Assembly: GCA_903823665.1 (NCBI GenBank)
Contig: CAIJTR010000095.1
Coordinates: forward strand, 40,001 to 104,000
DNA length: 64,000 nucleotides
Direction of reading: 5' to 3'
From: an uncultured Rhodospirillales bacterium
GTDB taxonomy: Bacteria > Pseudomonadota > Alphaproteobacteria > Acetobacterales > Acetobacteraceae
In this document: positions 1-9,065 of the stretch, one piece after another
Position numbering within the stretch: position 1 is the first letter of the stretch
Layout: each line of letters opens with the position of its first letter
Notes under the pieces: model-generated
Databases searched by the model: none
Seen by the model: the letters and a program-made list of their open reading frames with translations, nothing else
What the model was told of the DNA's origin: nothing
Position numbers and translations under genes: made by a program

Positions 1-1272
1 AAGATCGACCGGCCCCGCGATGCGTGGGCAGCGTGGCGACGCGGCTGGTTCGCCATTCAGCCGCGCAGCGACTGGACCGTCAACGGCACCACCTATCTTG
101 CAGGCACCCTGCTCGGCATCGGGCTCGACGATTTCCTCGAAGGCTCGCGTGCCATGCAGGTGCTGTTCGAGCCGGACCAGCGCCGCATTTGCAGCGGGTT
201 CAGTTGGGTGAACGGCAAACTGCTCGTCTCCATCATGGACGATTTGAAGCCGCGCCATGAAATCCACACGCCCAGCGCAGAAGGCTGGACGCACGAGACG
301 CTCGGCCATCTGCCAGAAATCGGCGTCGTGAGCGTCGGGCGATTGGACGCGGATGGGCTTGAGTCAGACGGCACTCTGCTCGCCAACATTCAGGACCCGC
401 TGACACCGTCACGCCTGCTGCTGACGTCAACCGAATCTGCCGCTCCTACCATCCTCAAGCGCGCCCCGGTCGCGTTCAACGCCGATGGCCTCGTGGTGTC
501 GCGCCATGAAGCCGTCTCAGTGGACGGCGAGCGCATCCCCTACGTGCAAATAGGCCCCGCGAAAGAAACTGGCGACGCGCCAGTGCATCTCTCCGGCTAT
601 GGCGGCTTCAACGTCTCAACCCAGCCAATCTATCGTCCGGGCATCGGCAAGCTGTGGCTGGAACGCGGCGGCACCGCCGTCATCACCCACATTCGCGGCG
701 GTGGTGAATTCGGCCCACCCTGGCATGAAGCCGGCAAGCGCGAAGGCAAAGCCCTCAGCCACGACGATTTCGCCGCCATCGCCGCCGACCTCGTCCGTCG
801 TGGCGTCACCAAGCCGTCCCGCATCGCAGCCGAAGGCGGCTCGAATGGCGGCATTCTCATCACCAACATGGCCACCCGCTACCCGCTGCGGTTCGGTGCC
901 CTGTTCTGCACCATCCCGCTGGTCGATATGCGCCGCTACACCAAGCTCCTGGCCGGTGCGAGCTGGATTGCCGAATACGGCGACCCCGACAAGCCGGAGG
1001 ATTGGGAGTTCCTGCGCCACATCTCCGCCTATCACACGGTTCAGGCCAACCCAGCCTCCCCACCCATCCTGATCGCAACGACGCGCAGGGATGATCGCGT
1101 TCACCCTGGCCACGCCCGCAAGATGGCGCACAAGATGCAGGCACTCGGGCATAACGCTTGGTTCTATGAGCTGGACACCGGCGGCCACAGCTACGGCAAA
1201 ACCAACCGCGAGCGGGCACATTTCACCGCTCTCGGATATGCGTTCCTGCGCCGTTCGATTGGGTGGGAATAG
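1..1272 (+). CDS. Prolyl oligopeptidase family serine peptidase (5' truncated by window edge)
   Basis: The frame is open from base 1, so the gene begins upstream of the window; 423 codons remain before the stop. The C-terminal half is an alpha/beta-hydrolase domain of the S9 family. The nucleophile is the Ser in GGSNGG (codon 841-843). The acid is probably an Asp in TRRDDRVHPGH and the base is the His in DTGGHSYG. The part before it reads like the end of the beta-propeller (DDLKPRHEI). The family cleaves short proline-containing peptides; whether this one is cytoplasmic or secreted cannot be told without the N-terminus. A repeat lies just downstream, before the convergent bactofilin gene. Confidence 0.9.
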   Translation, partial: KIDRPRDAWAAWRRGWFAIQPRSDWTVNGTTYLAGTLLGIGLDDFLEGSRAMQVLFEPDQRRICSGFSWVNGKLLVSIMDDLKPRHEIHTPSAEGWTHETLGHLPEIGVVSVGRLDADGLESDGTLLANIQDPLTPSRLLLTSTESAAPTILKRAPVAFNADGLVVSRHEAVSVDGERIPYVQIGPAKETGDAPVHLSGYGGFNVSTQPIYRPGIGKLWLERGGTAVITHIRGGGEFGPPWHEAGKREGKALSHDDFAAIAADLVRRGVTKPSRIAAEGGSNGGILITNMATRYPLRFGALFCTIPLVDMRRYTKLLAGASWIAEYGDPDKPEDWEFLRHISAYHTVQANPASPPILIATTRRDDRVHPGHARKMAHKMQALGHNAWFYELDTGGHSYGKTNRERAHFTALGYAFLRRSIGWE

Positions 1273-1282
1273 AACAAAAAAC

Positions 1283-1385
1283 CGTCATTGCGAGGGGCCT
1301 CTCGGCCCCGTGGCAATCCAGAGAGCATAGAACCGAACTTCCAGCCCCTGGATTGCCAAGCGCCCAAGCGGCGGCTCGCAATGAC
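1283..1385. repeat. Dispersed palindromic repeat, copy 1 (CGTCATTGCGAG family)
   Basis: It starts CGTCATTGCGAGG and ends GGCTCGCAATGAC, so the outer ends are inverted repeats. Inside are a second inverted pair, GTGGCAATCCAG and CTGGATTGCCA. The element lies between the convergent peptidase and bactofilin genes. Related copies occur at 22568, 30964 and 36591. Confidence 0.85.
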
Positions 1386-1413
1386 AGCCTTTCGAACAAA
1401 ACGTGCAATCAGA

Positions 1414-2076
1414 TCAGAACGTCGGCTCAACCGGGCGCGGAGCAGACGAGTCAACAGCCGGGCGCGGCTCGGTGATCATCTCGATACGGCCGGTGATCTG
1501 GCCACCATCTTCCACCTGCAGGCGACGGCAACGGGCGATGCCGAGCAGCTTGCCGGTCGAACGCACGATCAAATTGCCGCGAGCGGTCAGCGTGCCGTCG
1601 ATGGTGCCGGCCACTTCGGCGTCTTCCACCTCAACCTCACCCTTGAACACGCCACCGGGAGCCACGGAAAGCTCGGTCGCGTGGATCATCGAGGCCTCAA
1701 CGGTGCCTTCAACGACCAAACGCTCGGCATCCTGCACGGTGCCCTGCACCGAGATGCCACGGCCGACAACCAGCGTGCGGCGTTCGGCAGGCTCACGGCC
1801 TGGGGCGCGGCCAGGTGCTGCGACCGGGCGGGGGGCTGCGGCCGGAAGCGGGGCCTGCGGGGCGGGGGCGGCGGGGAACGGCGGACGGCTCATGGTGGGT
1901 GCCTCCTTGGAGGGTGCGGGACGGAATGGAGGAACGCCAAGACCGGTATCAACCGGTCGTGCGGGATTGGCGCCGAGGGCAGCCGGAGCGGTCGGAGGAA
2001 TTGAAACCTCCGGAGACTCCACTTTTGTGGCCTCAGCAGAGGTTTCATCAGGCTTGCGGAATTTAAACACGACCAC
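1414..2076 (-). CDS. Bactofilin (polymer-forming cytoskeletal protein)
   Basis: 220 residues. The first ~95 are Pro/Ala-rich and probably disordered. The rest is the bactofilin beta-helix domain (formerly DUF583), with repeated V-x-G-T/V-x-x-(A/G) rungs such as VQGTVQDAERLVVEGTVEAS and VAGTIDGTLTARG. Bactofilins self-assemble without nucleotide into membrane-associated filaments that help localise cell-wall enzymes. The EI24 gene starts 5 bases beyond the bactofilin start and runs into it on the same strand, so the two may be co-transcribed. The family is clear; the cellular role here is not known. Confidence 0.9.
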   Translation of the reverse strand: MVVFKFRKPDETSAEATKVESPEVSIPPTAPAALGANPARPVDTGLGVPPFRPAPSKEAPTMSRPPFPAAPAPQAPLPAAAPRPVAAPGRAPGREPAERRTLVVGRGISVQGTVQDAERLVVEGTVEASMIHATELSVAPGGVFKGEVEVEDAEVAGTIDGTLTARGNLIVRSTGKLLGIARCRRLQVEDGGQITGRIEMITEPRPAVDSSAPRPVEPTF

Positions 2077-2081
2077 TCCGT

Positions 2082-2834
2082 TCAGCTGACGGGATTTTGA
2101 CCTTGTGGGGGTAACACGTCCGAAGCCGCGGGGACAACCCGCCGTACATCCATGCCGACATCAGCCATGGCTGCATGAAGAACATGGACCATCGCAGCCG
2201 TCCCCAAAACCGGCACCAGCAGATTAAGCACCGGGACGAGGCTTCCGGCGGTCATCAGGCCGCCCTGCACCAGCACGTCGAACCGGCGACGACGATACAG
2301 GGCCAATGCCGTCGGTCGATCCATCCGAAGCATTGCCACCGGCACAAACATGCCGCGACCCACCGCCCACGAGGCAATGCCCCACCCAAAAATCAGGCCG
2401 GGCAGATAGGGCGGGATAACGGACACGAGCAGGGCCACCAGCTGCATCAGCAGCACCCGCAGGCCCAGCACAACGGCGTCCTGCACCTGCTGGGCAATAT
2501 TCGCAGGCTTGCCAGGCGCCGCCTCCGGATACCATCGCTGCTCCACCGCCCGCGTGATGCGCTCAACGAACAGGCTTGCAATGACCGTCGCCAGCGGCAG
2601 GAACAGCCAAAGTGACGCGATGGCGGTGCCGAATGCACCCAGAAATCCTGCAATCCAGGCCACCCAGCTATGGCTGGCAACCAGCTCATGGGTCTCGTAG
2701 GTCACGCCATACGTGACACCCAGCGTCAGCAGCACAAAGGCCAGCACCGACCAAAGCACGCTATGAAGGACCACACCGAGAAACACCCGGTCAGAGATCT
2801 GCTCAATCGAACGCAACAGCGGTGTGAACATCAA
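2082..2834 (-). CDS. EI24 domain-containing (CysZ-like) integral membrane protein
   Basis: 250 residues with about five or six hydrophobic segments (roughly residues 18-45, 58-90, 120-140, 150-175 and 190-220). The start MMFTPLLRSI and the pattern SVIPPYLPGLIFGWGIASW fit the EI24/CysZ family. CysZ in enterobacteria is a sulfate permease, but alphaproteobacterial members sit outside cys operons and have no settled substrate; there are no sulfur genes here. The gene is divergent from the kinase gene with 73 bases between them and lies directly upstream of bactofilin. Confidence 0.8.
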   Translation of the reverse strand: MMFTPLLRSIEQISDRVFLGVVLHSVLWSVLAFVLLTLGVTYGVTYETHELVASHSWVAWIAGFLGAFGTAIASLWLFLPLATVIASLFVERITRAVEQRWYPEAAPGKPANIAQQVQDAVVLGLRVLLMQLVALLVSVIPPYLPGLIFGWGIASWAVGRGMFVPVAMLRMDRPTALALYRRRRFDVLVQGGLMTAGSLVPVLNLLVPVLGTAAMVHVLHAAMADVGMDVRRVVPAASDVLPPQGQNPVS

Positions 2835-2907
2835 AGGCGGGGTTCCCTGGTTGCCCGGCTGGGGGCGTGGTGTTAGGCGAGCGCCATCTTATGGGAGAGT
2901 TTCGTTC

Positions 2908-3894
2908 ATGTCTGCCACTCCACGTTACGACATTCTGGGTATCGGAAACGCCATCGTTGACGTCGTGACCTCCGTGCCAGAGCAGTTCATCACGAAACAC
3001 GACATGCAAAAGGGCGGCATGGCGCTGATCGACACTGCGGCGGCAGACGCACTTTACGCCGCCATGCCCGCCGGGATCGAAAGCAGCGGCGGCTCGGCTG
3101 CCAACACCTGTGCCGTCGCCGCCATGCTCGGGGCCAAGGTCGCCTATATCGGTCAGGTCGCCGATGACCAGCTCGGCCAAGTGTTTCGTCACGACATCGC
3201 AGCCGTGGGCGTTCATTTCCCCACCGCCCCGCTCAAAGGCGGCGCTCCCACCGCGCGCTGCCTGATCGTCGTCACACCCGATGGCCAGCGCACCATGAAC
3301 ACCTATCTCGGCGCATGCGTGACCCTCGGCCCGGATCAGGTTGACCCCGCTTTGGTCGCCGATGCCGCCGTCACCTACCTTGAGGGCTATCTGTTCGACC
3401 CCGACGCCGCCAAACAGGCCTTCTACGCCGCTGCCAAGGCCGCTCACGCCGCTGGCCGTCAGGTCGCGCTCTCACTGTCGGACGCGTTCTGCGTCGCCCG
3501 CCACCGCGAGGCGTTCCGTGATCTCGTGAAAGGCCATGTCGACATTTTGTTCGCCAACGAGACGGAGATCACCAGCCTGTACGAGACCAACACCTGGGCC
3601 GAAGCCGCCGAACACGCCCGCGCCGACGTGGCACTCGCCGTGCTCACGCGCGGGTCCGAGGGCAGCACCATCCTGCGCGCTGCCGAGACGGTGGACGTCC
3701 AGGCGGTGGCAACAGAAGTGGTCGACACGACGGGTGCCGGTGACGCCTACGCCGCCGGGTTCCTCGCAGCCCTCACGGCCGGCAAAACCCTCGCGCAATG
3801 CGGCAAGCTTGCCAGTTTTGCGGCGGCCAAGGTGATCGCCCAATACGGCGCGCGCCCCACCGCCGACCTCTCCACCGCCCTCGCACAGCTCTGA
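2908..3894 (+). CDS. PfkB-family carbohydrate kinase, adenosine kinase type
   Basis: 328 residues. The start chosen is ATG 2908, preceded by GGGAGAG about 9 bases upstream, giving the family N-terminus YDILGIGNAIVDVV. The Gly-rich substrate motif SSGGSAANT and the PfkB signature DTTGAGDAYAAGF (about residues 273-285; the catalytic base is expected to be Asp279) are intact. Alphaproteobacterial relatives are annotated as adenosine kinases (adenosine + ATP to AMP + ADP). A ribokinase- or fructokinase-like specificity cannot be excluded from sequence. An alternative in-frame start at 2824 would add 28 residues not typical of the family. Confidence 0.88.
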   Translation: MSATPRYDILGIGNAIVDVVTSVPEQFITKHDMQKGGMALIDTAAADALYAAMPAGIESSGGSAANTCAVAAMLGAKVAYIGQVADDQLGQVFRHDIAAVGVHFPTAPLKGGAPTARCLIVVTPDGQRTMNTYLGACVTLGPDQVDPALVADAAVTYLEGYLFDPDAAKQAFYAAAKAAHAAGRQVALSLSDAFCVARHREAFRDLVKGHVDILFANETEITSLYETNTWAEAAEHARADVALAVLTRGSEGSTILRAAETVDVQAVATEVVDTTGAGDAYAAGFLAALTAGKTLAQCGKLASFAAAKVIAQYGARPTADLSTALAQL

Positions 3895-4024
3895 CCCGCG
3901 CGTCGCAGCCAATTTTTGGGCTCGCCTCGCGCGCCCTGATTGACTATGTGTGCGATGCAACACGAAGAACCGCGCCGGGGATCGCCCCTGGCGCGGGTTT
4001 AGTAGCAACAAGCCAGGCGCCCCC

Positions 4025-5851
4025 ATGGACATCCGCAATATCGCCATCATCGCACACGTCGATCATGGCAAGACGACCCTCGTTGACCAGCTGCTCAAGC
4101 AGTCAGGCACCTTCAAGGAGCACCAGCAGGTCGCCGAGCGCGCGATGGATCGCAACGATCTGGAACGCGAGCGCGGCATCACCATTCTTGCCAAGTGTAC
4201 CTCGGTCGTCTGGAAAGGCACCCGCCTGAACATCGTCGACACCCCAGGCCACGCCGATTTCGGCGGTGAGGTGGAGCGTATTCTCGGCATGGTGGACGGT
4301 GCCATCGTGCTTGTGGACGCCGCTGAGGGCGTGCTGCCGCAGACCAAGTTCGTGGTCGGCAAGGCGCTGCAGCGCGGCCTGAAGCCGATTGTGGTCGTCA
4401 ACAAGATCGACCGTCAGGACGCTCGTGCTGACGAGGTCCATAACGAGATTTTCGACCTGTTCGCCTCGCTGGATGCCACGGACGAGCAGCTCGACTTCCC
4501 CACGCTCTTCGCCTCCGGACGTCAGGGCTGGGCCGTGACGTCGTTGGATGACGAGCGCAAAGACCTCGCCCCGATGTTCGATCTGGTGATGGCGCACGTG
4601 CCGATGCCGGTGCTCGATGCCGAGGCACCGTTCGCCATGAACGCATCCATCCTGGACTACGACAACTTCCTCGGCCGCGTGCTCACCGGGCGCATCCAGC
4701 AGGGCCGCGCCAAGTTGAACATGCCGCTCAAGGTGATCCGCCTCGACGGCACGATCGTCGAGACCGGCCGTCTGACAAAGCTCATGTCATTCCGTGGTCT
4801 GGAGCGCGTGCCGGTTGATGAAGCCCAGGCCGGCGACATCATCGCCATCGCGGGCCTCACCGACAGCACGATCCCTGACACCATCTGCTCGCCGGAAGTG
4901 ATGGAGCCGCTGCCGTCCATCCCCGTCGATCCGCCGACACTCGCCATGACCTTCCGCGTCAATGACGGCCCGCTCGGTGGCCGTGAGGGCAAGAAGGTCA
5001 CGTCGCGTCAGATCCGTGACCGCCTGATGCGTGAGACCGAAGGCAACGTCGCCATCAAGATCACCGAGAGCCAGGAATCAGACGCATTCGAAGTCGCCGG
5101 CCGCGGCGAACTTCAGCTCGGCGTGCTGATCGAGACCATGCGTCGTGAAGGCTTCGAGCTCACCATCGGCCGTCCCCGCGTGCTGATGCAGACCAACCCG
5201 GAAACCGGCGAACGCGAAGAGCCGATGGAAGACGTGCTCGTTGATGTGGACGAGCCTTATTCGGGCGTGGTCGTCGAGAAGATCTCCCGCCGCAAGGGCG
5301 AAATGCAGGACATGCGTCCGTCCGGCGGTGGCAAGGTTCGTCTGACCTTCCGCATGCCGTCACGCGGCCTCATCGGCTATCACGGTGAGTTCCTGACCGA
5401 CACGCGCGGCACCGGCATCATGAACCGCCTGTTCGCCGGCTACGGCCCGTGGAAAGGCAAGATGGAAGGCCGTCGCAACGGCTCGCTCATCTCCAACAAT
5501 GACGGCGAAACCACGCAGTATTCGCTCTGGTATCTGCAGGATCGCGGCACACTGTTCATGAATCCCAGCGAGAAGGTCTACACCGGCCTCATCGTCGGCG
5601 AGCACAGCCGTGAGAACGATCTGGATGTGAACGTGATCCAGGAGAAGAAGCTCACCAACATCCGCGCCGCCGGCAAGGATGACGCGATGCTTCTGGTCCC
5701 ACCCCGCCGCATGAGCCTTGAGCAGGCGATCGCCTACATCGAAGACGACGAGCTGGTGGAAGTGACGCCAACCGCAGTCCGTCTGCGCAAGCGCTACCTC
5801 GACCCGCATGAGCGCAAGAAGAACGAGAAGAAGTCCGAAACGGCTGCTTGA
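4025..5851 (+). CDS. typA: Translational GTPase TypA/BipA
   Basis: 608 residues, the normal TypA length. The G1 motif AHVDHGKTT (Lys16), the switch sequence RGITILAK, G3 [12 protein letters not shown] and G4 NKID are all present. These are followed by elongation-factor domain II, domains III/V and the TypA-specific C-terminus. ATG 4025 gives the standard start [18 protein letters not shown]. TypA binds the 70S ribosome at the EF-G site and is needed for ribosome assembly or stress growth in several bacteria. The gene is single and ends in a strong terminator. Confidence 0.97.
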   Translation: MDIRNIAIIAHVDHGKTTLVDQLLKQSGTFKEHQQVAERAMDRNDLERERGITILAKCTSVVWKGTRLNIVDTPGHADFGGEVERILGMVDGAIVLVDAAEGVLPQTKFVVGKALQRGLKPIVVVNKIDRQDARADEVHNEIFDLFASLDATDEQLDFPTLFASGRQGWAVTSLDDERKDLAPMFDLVMAHVPMPVLDAEAPFAMNASILDYDNFLGRVLTGRIQQGRAKLNMPLKVIRLDGTIVETGRLTKLMSFRGLERVPVDEAQAGDIIAIAGLTDSTIPDTICSPEVMEPLPSIPVDPPTLAMTFRVNDGPLGGREGKKVTSRQIRDRLMRETEGNVAIKITESQESDAFEVAGRGELQLGVLIETMRREGFELTIGRPRVLMQTNPETGEREEPMEDVLVDVDEPYSGVVVEKISRRKGEMQDMRPSGGGKVRLTFRMPSRGLIGYHGEFLTDTRGTGIMNRLFAGYGPWKGKMEGRRNGSLISNNDGETTQYSLWYLQDRGTLFMNPSEKVYTGLIVGEHSRENDLDVNVIQEKKLTNIRAAGKDDAMLLVPPRRMSLEQAIAYIEDDELVEVTPTAVRLRKRYLDPHERKKNEKKSETAA

Positions 5852-5857
5852 CCACAT

Positions 5858-5891
5858 AATCCCGGGGGTTAACGCCCCCGGGATTTTCTTT
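5858..5891 (+). terminator. Rho-independent terminator after typA
   Basis: An 11-bp perfect stem (5858-5868 with 5875-5885, AATCCCGGGGG and its complement) has a 6-base loop and is followed by TTTTCTTT. It begins 7 bases after the typA stop, between typA and the convergent dehydratase gene. Confidence 0.92.
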
Positions 5892-5905
5892 GCGGTGATG
5901 GCACC

Positions 5906-6835
5906 CTACATCACACTCGCCGGATCGGCATTCGATCCGCACATCACCACACCCACAACGGCACCCGCTGGCGGAACCCACCGCCCCGACAGCAAGGCCG
6001 CCAAAGCCGTCGCCCCACCGGGCTCAGCCACCAATCGAAACTCCCGCCAAACCAGCTTCTGCGCCGCCCGAATGGCGTCATCCGTCACCAGCACCGCCTC
6101 CGACACATGAAGCTGGGCCACCGGGAACATCTCCGCCCCACATTGCCGCGCACCCAGCGCATCAGCCGCCACCCCGCCGACGGGCGAGGCCACCGGTACG
6201 CCAGCGGCCAGCGCGTCATGCAGACAAGGGCAGCCCTCCGGCTCCACGCTCACAACCTTCGTCCGCCCAGCATACCAGGCCGAAATGCCGCCGATCAGCC
6301 CGCCGCCGCCGGTGGCCACCAGGACATGGGTCAGTTCCGGCGCATCCGCCTCGAACTCCCGCGCCAGCGTGCCCTGGCCAGCCAGCACCGCCGGATGGTC
6401 ATAGGCGTGAATTTCGAGCGCGCCCGTCTCCACCTGCCGCGCGCGACTGGCCGCCAGCGCCTCGGCATAGGTGGGGCCGCCCAACGTCAGCTTCGCCCCA
6501 AAGCTCTCAATCAGGTTGCGCTTGGCCTGCGGCGTTAGCGCCGGGACGAAGATCTCCGCCGTGATCCCAAGCGCCCGCGCCGCATAGGCGACCGCCGCCC
6601 CATGGTTCCCGCCAGAGGCCGCAATCACGCCCGAGGCAGGCACAGCACCCGCCGACAGGATGCGATTAAACGCGCCCCTTGGCTTAAAGCTGCCCGCATG
6701 TTGCAGGCATTCCAGCTTCAGCGTCACACCAAAGGGCAGCCCGAGCTCCCCAGGCCCTAAACGCATCACCGGTGTGTGGCGCACGCGCCCGGCAATTCTG
6801 CGTGCTGCGGTCTCAATGTCTGTCGAATCGATCAT
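5906..6835 (-). CDS. PLP-dependent threonine/serine dehydratase-like enzyme
   Basis: 309 residues, fold type II PLP enzyme. The Schiff-base lysine is Lys51 in GSFKPRGAFN, the substrate loop is ASGGNHG, and the phosphate-binding loop is ATGGGGLIGG. It lacks the C-terminal ACT-like regulatory domain of biosynthetic IlvA, so it is more like catabolic threonine dehydratase, serine dehydratase or serine racemase. The C-terminal motif PGGATALAALLSG is normal for the family. It is divergent from hprK. Exact substrate is not determinable. Confidence 0.85.
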   Translation of the reverse strand: MIDSTDIETAARRIAGRVRHTPVMRLGPGELGLPFGVTLKLECLQHAGSFKPRGAFNRILSAGAVPASGVIAASGGNHGAAVAYAARALGITAEIFVPALTPQAKRNLIESFGAKLTLGGPTYAEALAASRARQVETGALEIHAYDHPAVLAGQGTLAREFEADAPELTHVLVATGGGGLIGGISAWYAGRTKVVSVEPEGCPCLHDALAAGVPVASPVGGVAADALGARQCGAEMFPVAQLHVSEAVLVTDDAIRAAQKLVWREFRLVAEPGGATALAALLSGRWVPPAGAVVGVVMCGSNADPASVM

Positions 6836-6923
6836 GAATGCAGCGTGGCCGGATCAGCCCTGCGCCGCAAGCGGTCAACAAGCCTCTTTCCTTCCGGCGC
6901 TGAAAACATCATGTTGCCGTCTC

Positions 6924-7373
6924 ATGCACAGCAAACGATCCGGTGCGGCCAAGCAGATACACGCGAGCTGCGTGGCACGTGATGGTTCCGGGGTGATATT
7001 GCTGGGCCCGTCTGGCTGCGGAAAATCCGATCTGGTGTTGCGGCTTCTGGGGTGTGGCTTCGTGCTCGTGGCGGATGACAGGGTAAATATCGACGGTGGC
7101 ATGGCCAGCGCGCCCATGGAGCTCGCGGGGCTGTTGGAGATTCGTGGCCTTGGCATTCTGCGCCTGCCGCACGAGGCCTCCGCGCGTCTGGCGCTCGCTG
7201 TCGATCTCGCCGGAAAAGCGGAACGCCTGCCAATGCCGGCACGCCATGCTGAACTGGATTTGCCGCTGGTGCATATCAACCCAAATGCCGCCTCCGCCTC
7301 CGCCCGCGTGGCGGTAGCGCTTGATTGCGCGCTTGGCCGCACATCGCAGCTGGCAGGTGCGTTTCAGGCATGA
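6924..7373 (+). CDS. hprK: HPr kinase/phosphorylase, short alphaproteobacterial form
   Basis: 149 residues, containing only the catalytic C-terminal domain of HprK. The P-loop GPSGCGKS is at residues 28-35, followed by LVADDRV and the signature EIRGLGI. In Firmicutes the enzyme phosphorylates and dephosphorylates HPr on a serine; here the target would be Ser61 of the HPr encoded two genes downstream. ATG 6924 gives MHSKRSGAAKQ; an upstream in-frame ATG at 6834 overlaps the divergent gene and is less likely. The stop overlaps the rapZ start (ATGA). First gene of a five-gene operon. Confidence 0.93.
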   Translation: MHSKRSGAAKQIHASCVARDGSGVILLGPSGCGKSDLVLRLLGCGFVLVADDRVNIDGGMASAPMELAGLLEIRGLGILRLPHEASARLALAVDLAGKAERLPMPARHAELDLPLVHINPNAASASARVAVALDCALGRTSQLAGAFQA

Positions 7374-8335
7374 ACCGCCAGCCGGTCATCCTCGTCACCG
7401 GCCTGTCCGGGGCTGGCAAGGCCTCGGTGCTGCGTGCGCTTGAGGATTTGGGCTTTGAGGCCATCGACAACCCGCCACTCACCTTCATCGAGGAATTGGT
7501 GGCCCGCAGCGAGCCCGGCAGCGGCCGGCGCATCGCCGTCGGCGTCGATGCCCGCAGCCGTGGCTTCAACGCCGAGGACGTGCTGATCACAATTGGCCGC
7601 CTGCGTGCCAACCCCGGCCTGCGCGTCGAACTGATCTACGCCTGGGCGGAGGAGGAGGTCCTGCTGCGTCGCTACACCGAAACCCGTAGGCGGCACCCGC
7701 TTTCGCCAGAAGGTCGCGTGATCGACGGCATCACCTCCGAACAGCGACTGACGGCCCCACTCCAGGAAGCCGCTGACCTTGTAATCGACACGTCGGAGCT
7801 GCCCCTCGCGGCCCTGCGCCAGATCATCGACCGGCGTTTTGGACATGGTGATGACGAGAGCGGCGAGCTAAGCCCCGGCCTCGCCGTCACGCTGATGTCA
7901 TTCGGCTTCCCCACCGGGCTGCCGCGGGAGGCCGATCTGGTGATGGACGCCCGCTTCCTGCGCAACCCGCATTACGACCCGCAATTACGTCCGATGACAG
8001 GGCTTGACCCAAAAGTGGGTACATACGTAGAGGCAGACCCAGATTTTCATGAATTTTTCACACGATTCAGTGGAATGCTCGGGTTGCTCTTGCCCCGGTT
8101 CCTACAAGAGGGCAAGAAGTACGCAACGATCGCGGTTGGCTGCACAGGTGGCCGGCATCGTTCTGTTCACATTGTCGAGAAACTGGCTGAGACCCTCACC
8201 CAAACAGGATGGCGCGTGACCGTCACCCACCGTGAACTGGCCCGAGAGGGTCATACTGCGAAGATCGTAACCTCCAACCATGCCCCGGTCGGTGCCAACG
8301 CCGACACCGCGCGGATATCGAAGGCCAATTCATGA
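7370..8335 (+). CDS. rapZ: RapZ/YvcJ-family nucleotide-binding protein
   Basis: 321 residues. The N-terminal P-loop is GLSGAGKAS (residues 11-19), followed by RALEDLGFEAIDNPP. The C-terminal domain has VGCTGGRHRSVHIVEKLAE, typical of RapZ. In enterobacteria RapZ is an adaptor that delivers GlmZ sRNA to RNase E and senses glucosamine-6-phosphate; in other phyla YvcJ is only known as a nucleotide-binding protein. Oddity: the residue after the P-loop lysine is Ala rather than Ser/Thr, with Ser one place later. It overlaps both neighbours by 4 bases, so translation is probably coupled. Confidence 0.93.
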   Translation: MNRQPVILVTGLSGAGKASVLRALEDLGFEAIDNPPLTFIEELVARSEPGSGRRIAVGVDARSRGFNAEDVLITIGRLRANPGLRVELIYAWAEEEVLLRRYTETRRRHPLSPEGRVIDGITSEQRLTAPLQEAADLVIDTSELPLAALRQIIDRRFGHGDDESGELSPGLAVTLMSFGFPTGLPREADLVMDARFLRNPHYDPQLRPMTGLDPKVGTYVEADPDFHEFFTRFSGMLGLLLPRFLQEGKKYATIAVGCTGGRHRSVHIVEKLAETLTQTGWRVTVTHRELAREGHTAKIVTSNHAPVGANADTARISKANS

Positions 8336-8754
8336 TCGGGCTTGTGCTCGTCACCCACGGCCGTCTGGCCGAGGAACTACGCTCCGCGATGGAGCATGTG
8401 GTCGGCGTCCAGCGCAACGTGTGCACGGTGTGCATCGGTGCCGATGACGACATCGAAGGCAGGCGGGCCGAAATTGGCCGCTGTATCAACGAGGTCGATA
8501 CCGGGGACGGCGTGGTGCTGCTGACCGACATGTTCGGCGGCACCCCGAGCAACCTCGCCATCTCACAGATGGACCGTCCGGGCGTGGAAGTGATCGCAGG
8601 CGTCAACCTTCCCATGCTGGTCAAGCTCGCCAAGGTCCGCTCCGCCCAGCCGCTCGCCGAAGTGATAGACTGTGCGCAGAACGCCGGTCGCAAATACATC
8701 GCATGCGCCTCGCATGTGCTGCCATTCGCCAAGCTCAACGGAACCTGTGGGTGA
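8332..8754 (+). CDS. PTS EIIA component, mannose family (regulatory type)
   Basis: 140 residues. The active-site His is His9 in LVLVTHG, and DMFGGTPSN follows as in ManX-type IIA domains. No IIB, IIC or IID genes are present in the window, so it is probably the end acceptor of a regulatory phosphorelay rather than a sugar importer. Start ATG overlaps the rapZ stop (ATGA), and its own stop overlaps the HPr start (GTGA). Confidence 0.93.
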   Translation: MIGLVLVTHGRLAEELRSAMEHVVGVQRNVCTVCIGADDDIEGRRAEIGRCINEVDTGDGVVLLTDMFGGTPSNLAISQMDRPGVEVIAGVNLPMLVKLAKVRSAQPLAEVIDCAQNAGRKYIACASHVLPFAKLNGTCG

Positions 8755-9065
8755 GCGAAGACGGCGCGGATAAGCCTGACAACGCCCATCCTGCCTTCCT
8801 CAGCCGACATCTGACGATTATCAACAAGCGCGGTTTGCACGCCCGCGCCGCTGCGAAGTTTGTCACCCTCGCCGAGCGATATGGGGCGTCCGTCGACGTG
8901 ATCAAGGATGGCCAAAACGTCTCGGCCCGCTCGATTATGGGATTGATGATGCTTGGCGCTGGCATCGGCAGCAAAATTGAACTCCGCGCTGAGGGCTGGG
9001 ACGCGAAGGAGGCGATGGAGGCACTCGCCACCCTCGTGGAAGCCGGCTTTAACGAGAATGACTGA
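8751..9065 (+). CDS. ptsH: Phosphocarrier protein HPr
   Basis: 104 residues with GTG start overlapping the EIIA stop. The catalytic histidine is His30 in NKRGLHARAAAKF, and the regulatory serine equivalent to Ser46 is Ser61 in ARSIMGLMMLGA; the 31-residue spacing matches the family. There is a ~17-residue N-terminal extension before the HPr fold. It carries phosphate from EI to EIIA and is the expected substrate of the adjacent HprK, whose gene supports function of the serine site. Confidence 0.94.
   Translation: MSEDGADKPDNAHPAFLSRHLTIINKRGLHARAAAKFVTLAERYGASVDVIKDGQNVSARSIMGLMMLGAGIGSKIELRAEGWDAKEAMEALATLVEAGFNEND

Noticed and set aside
2824..2907. Upstream start of the PfkB kinase
   Set aside because: The added residues are not family-like, while ATG 2908 has a good ribosome-binding site and the canonical N-terminus.
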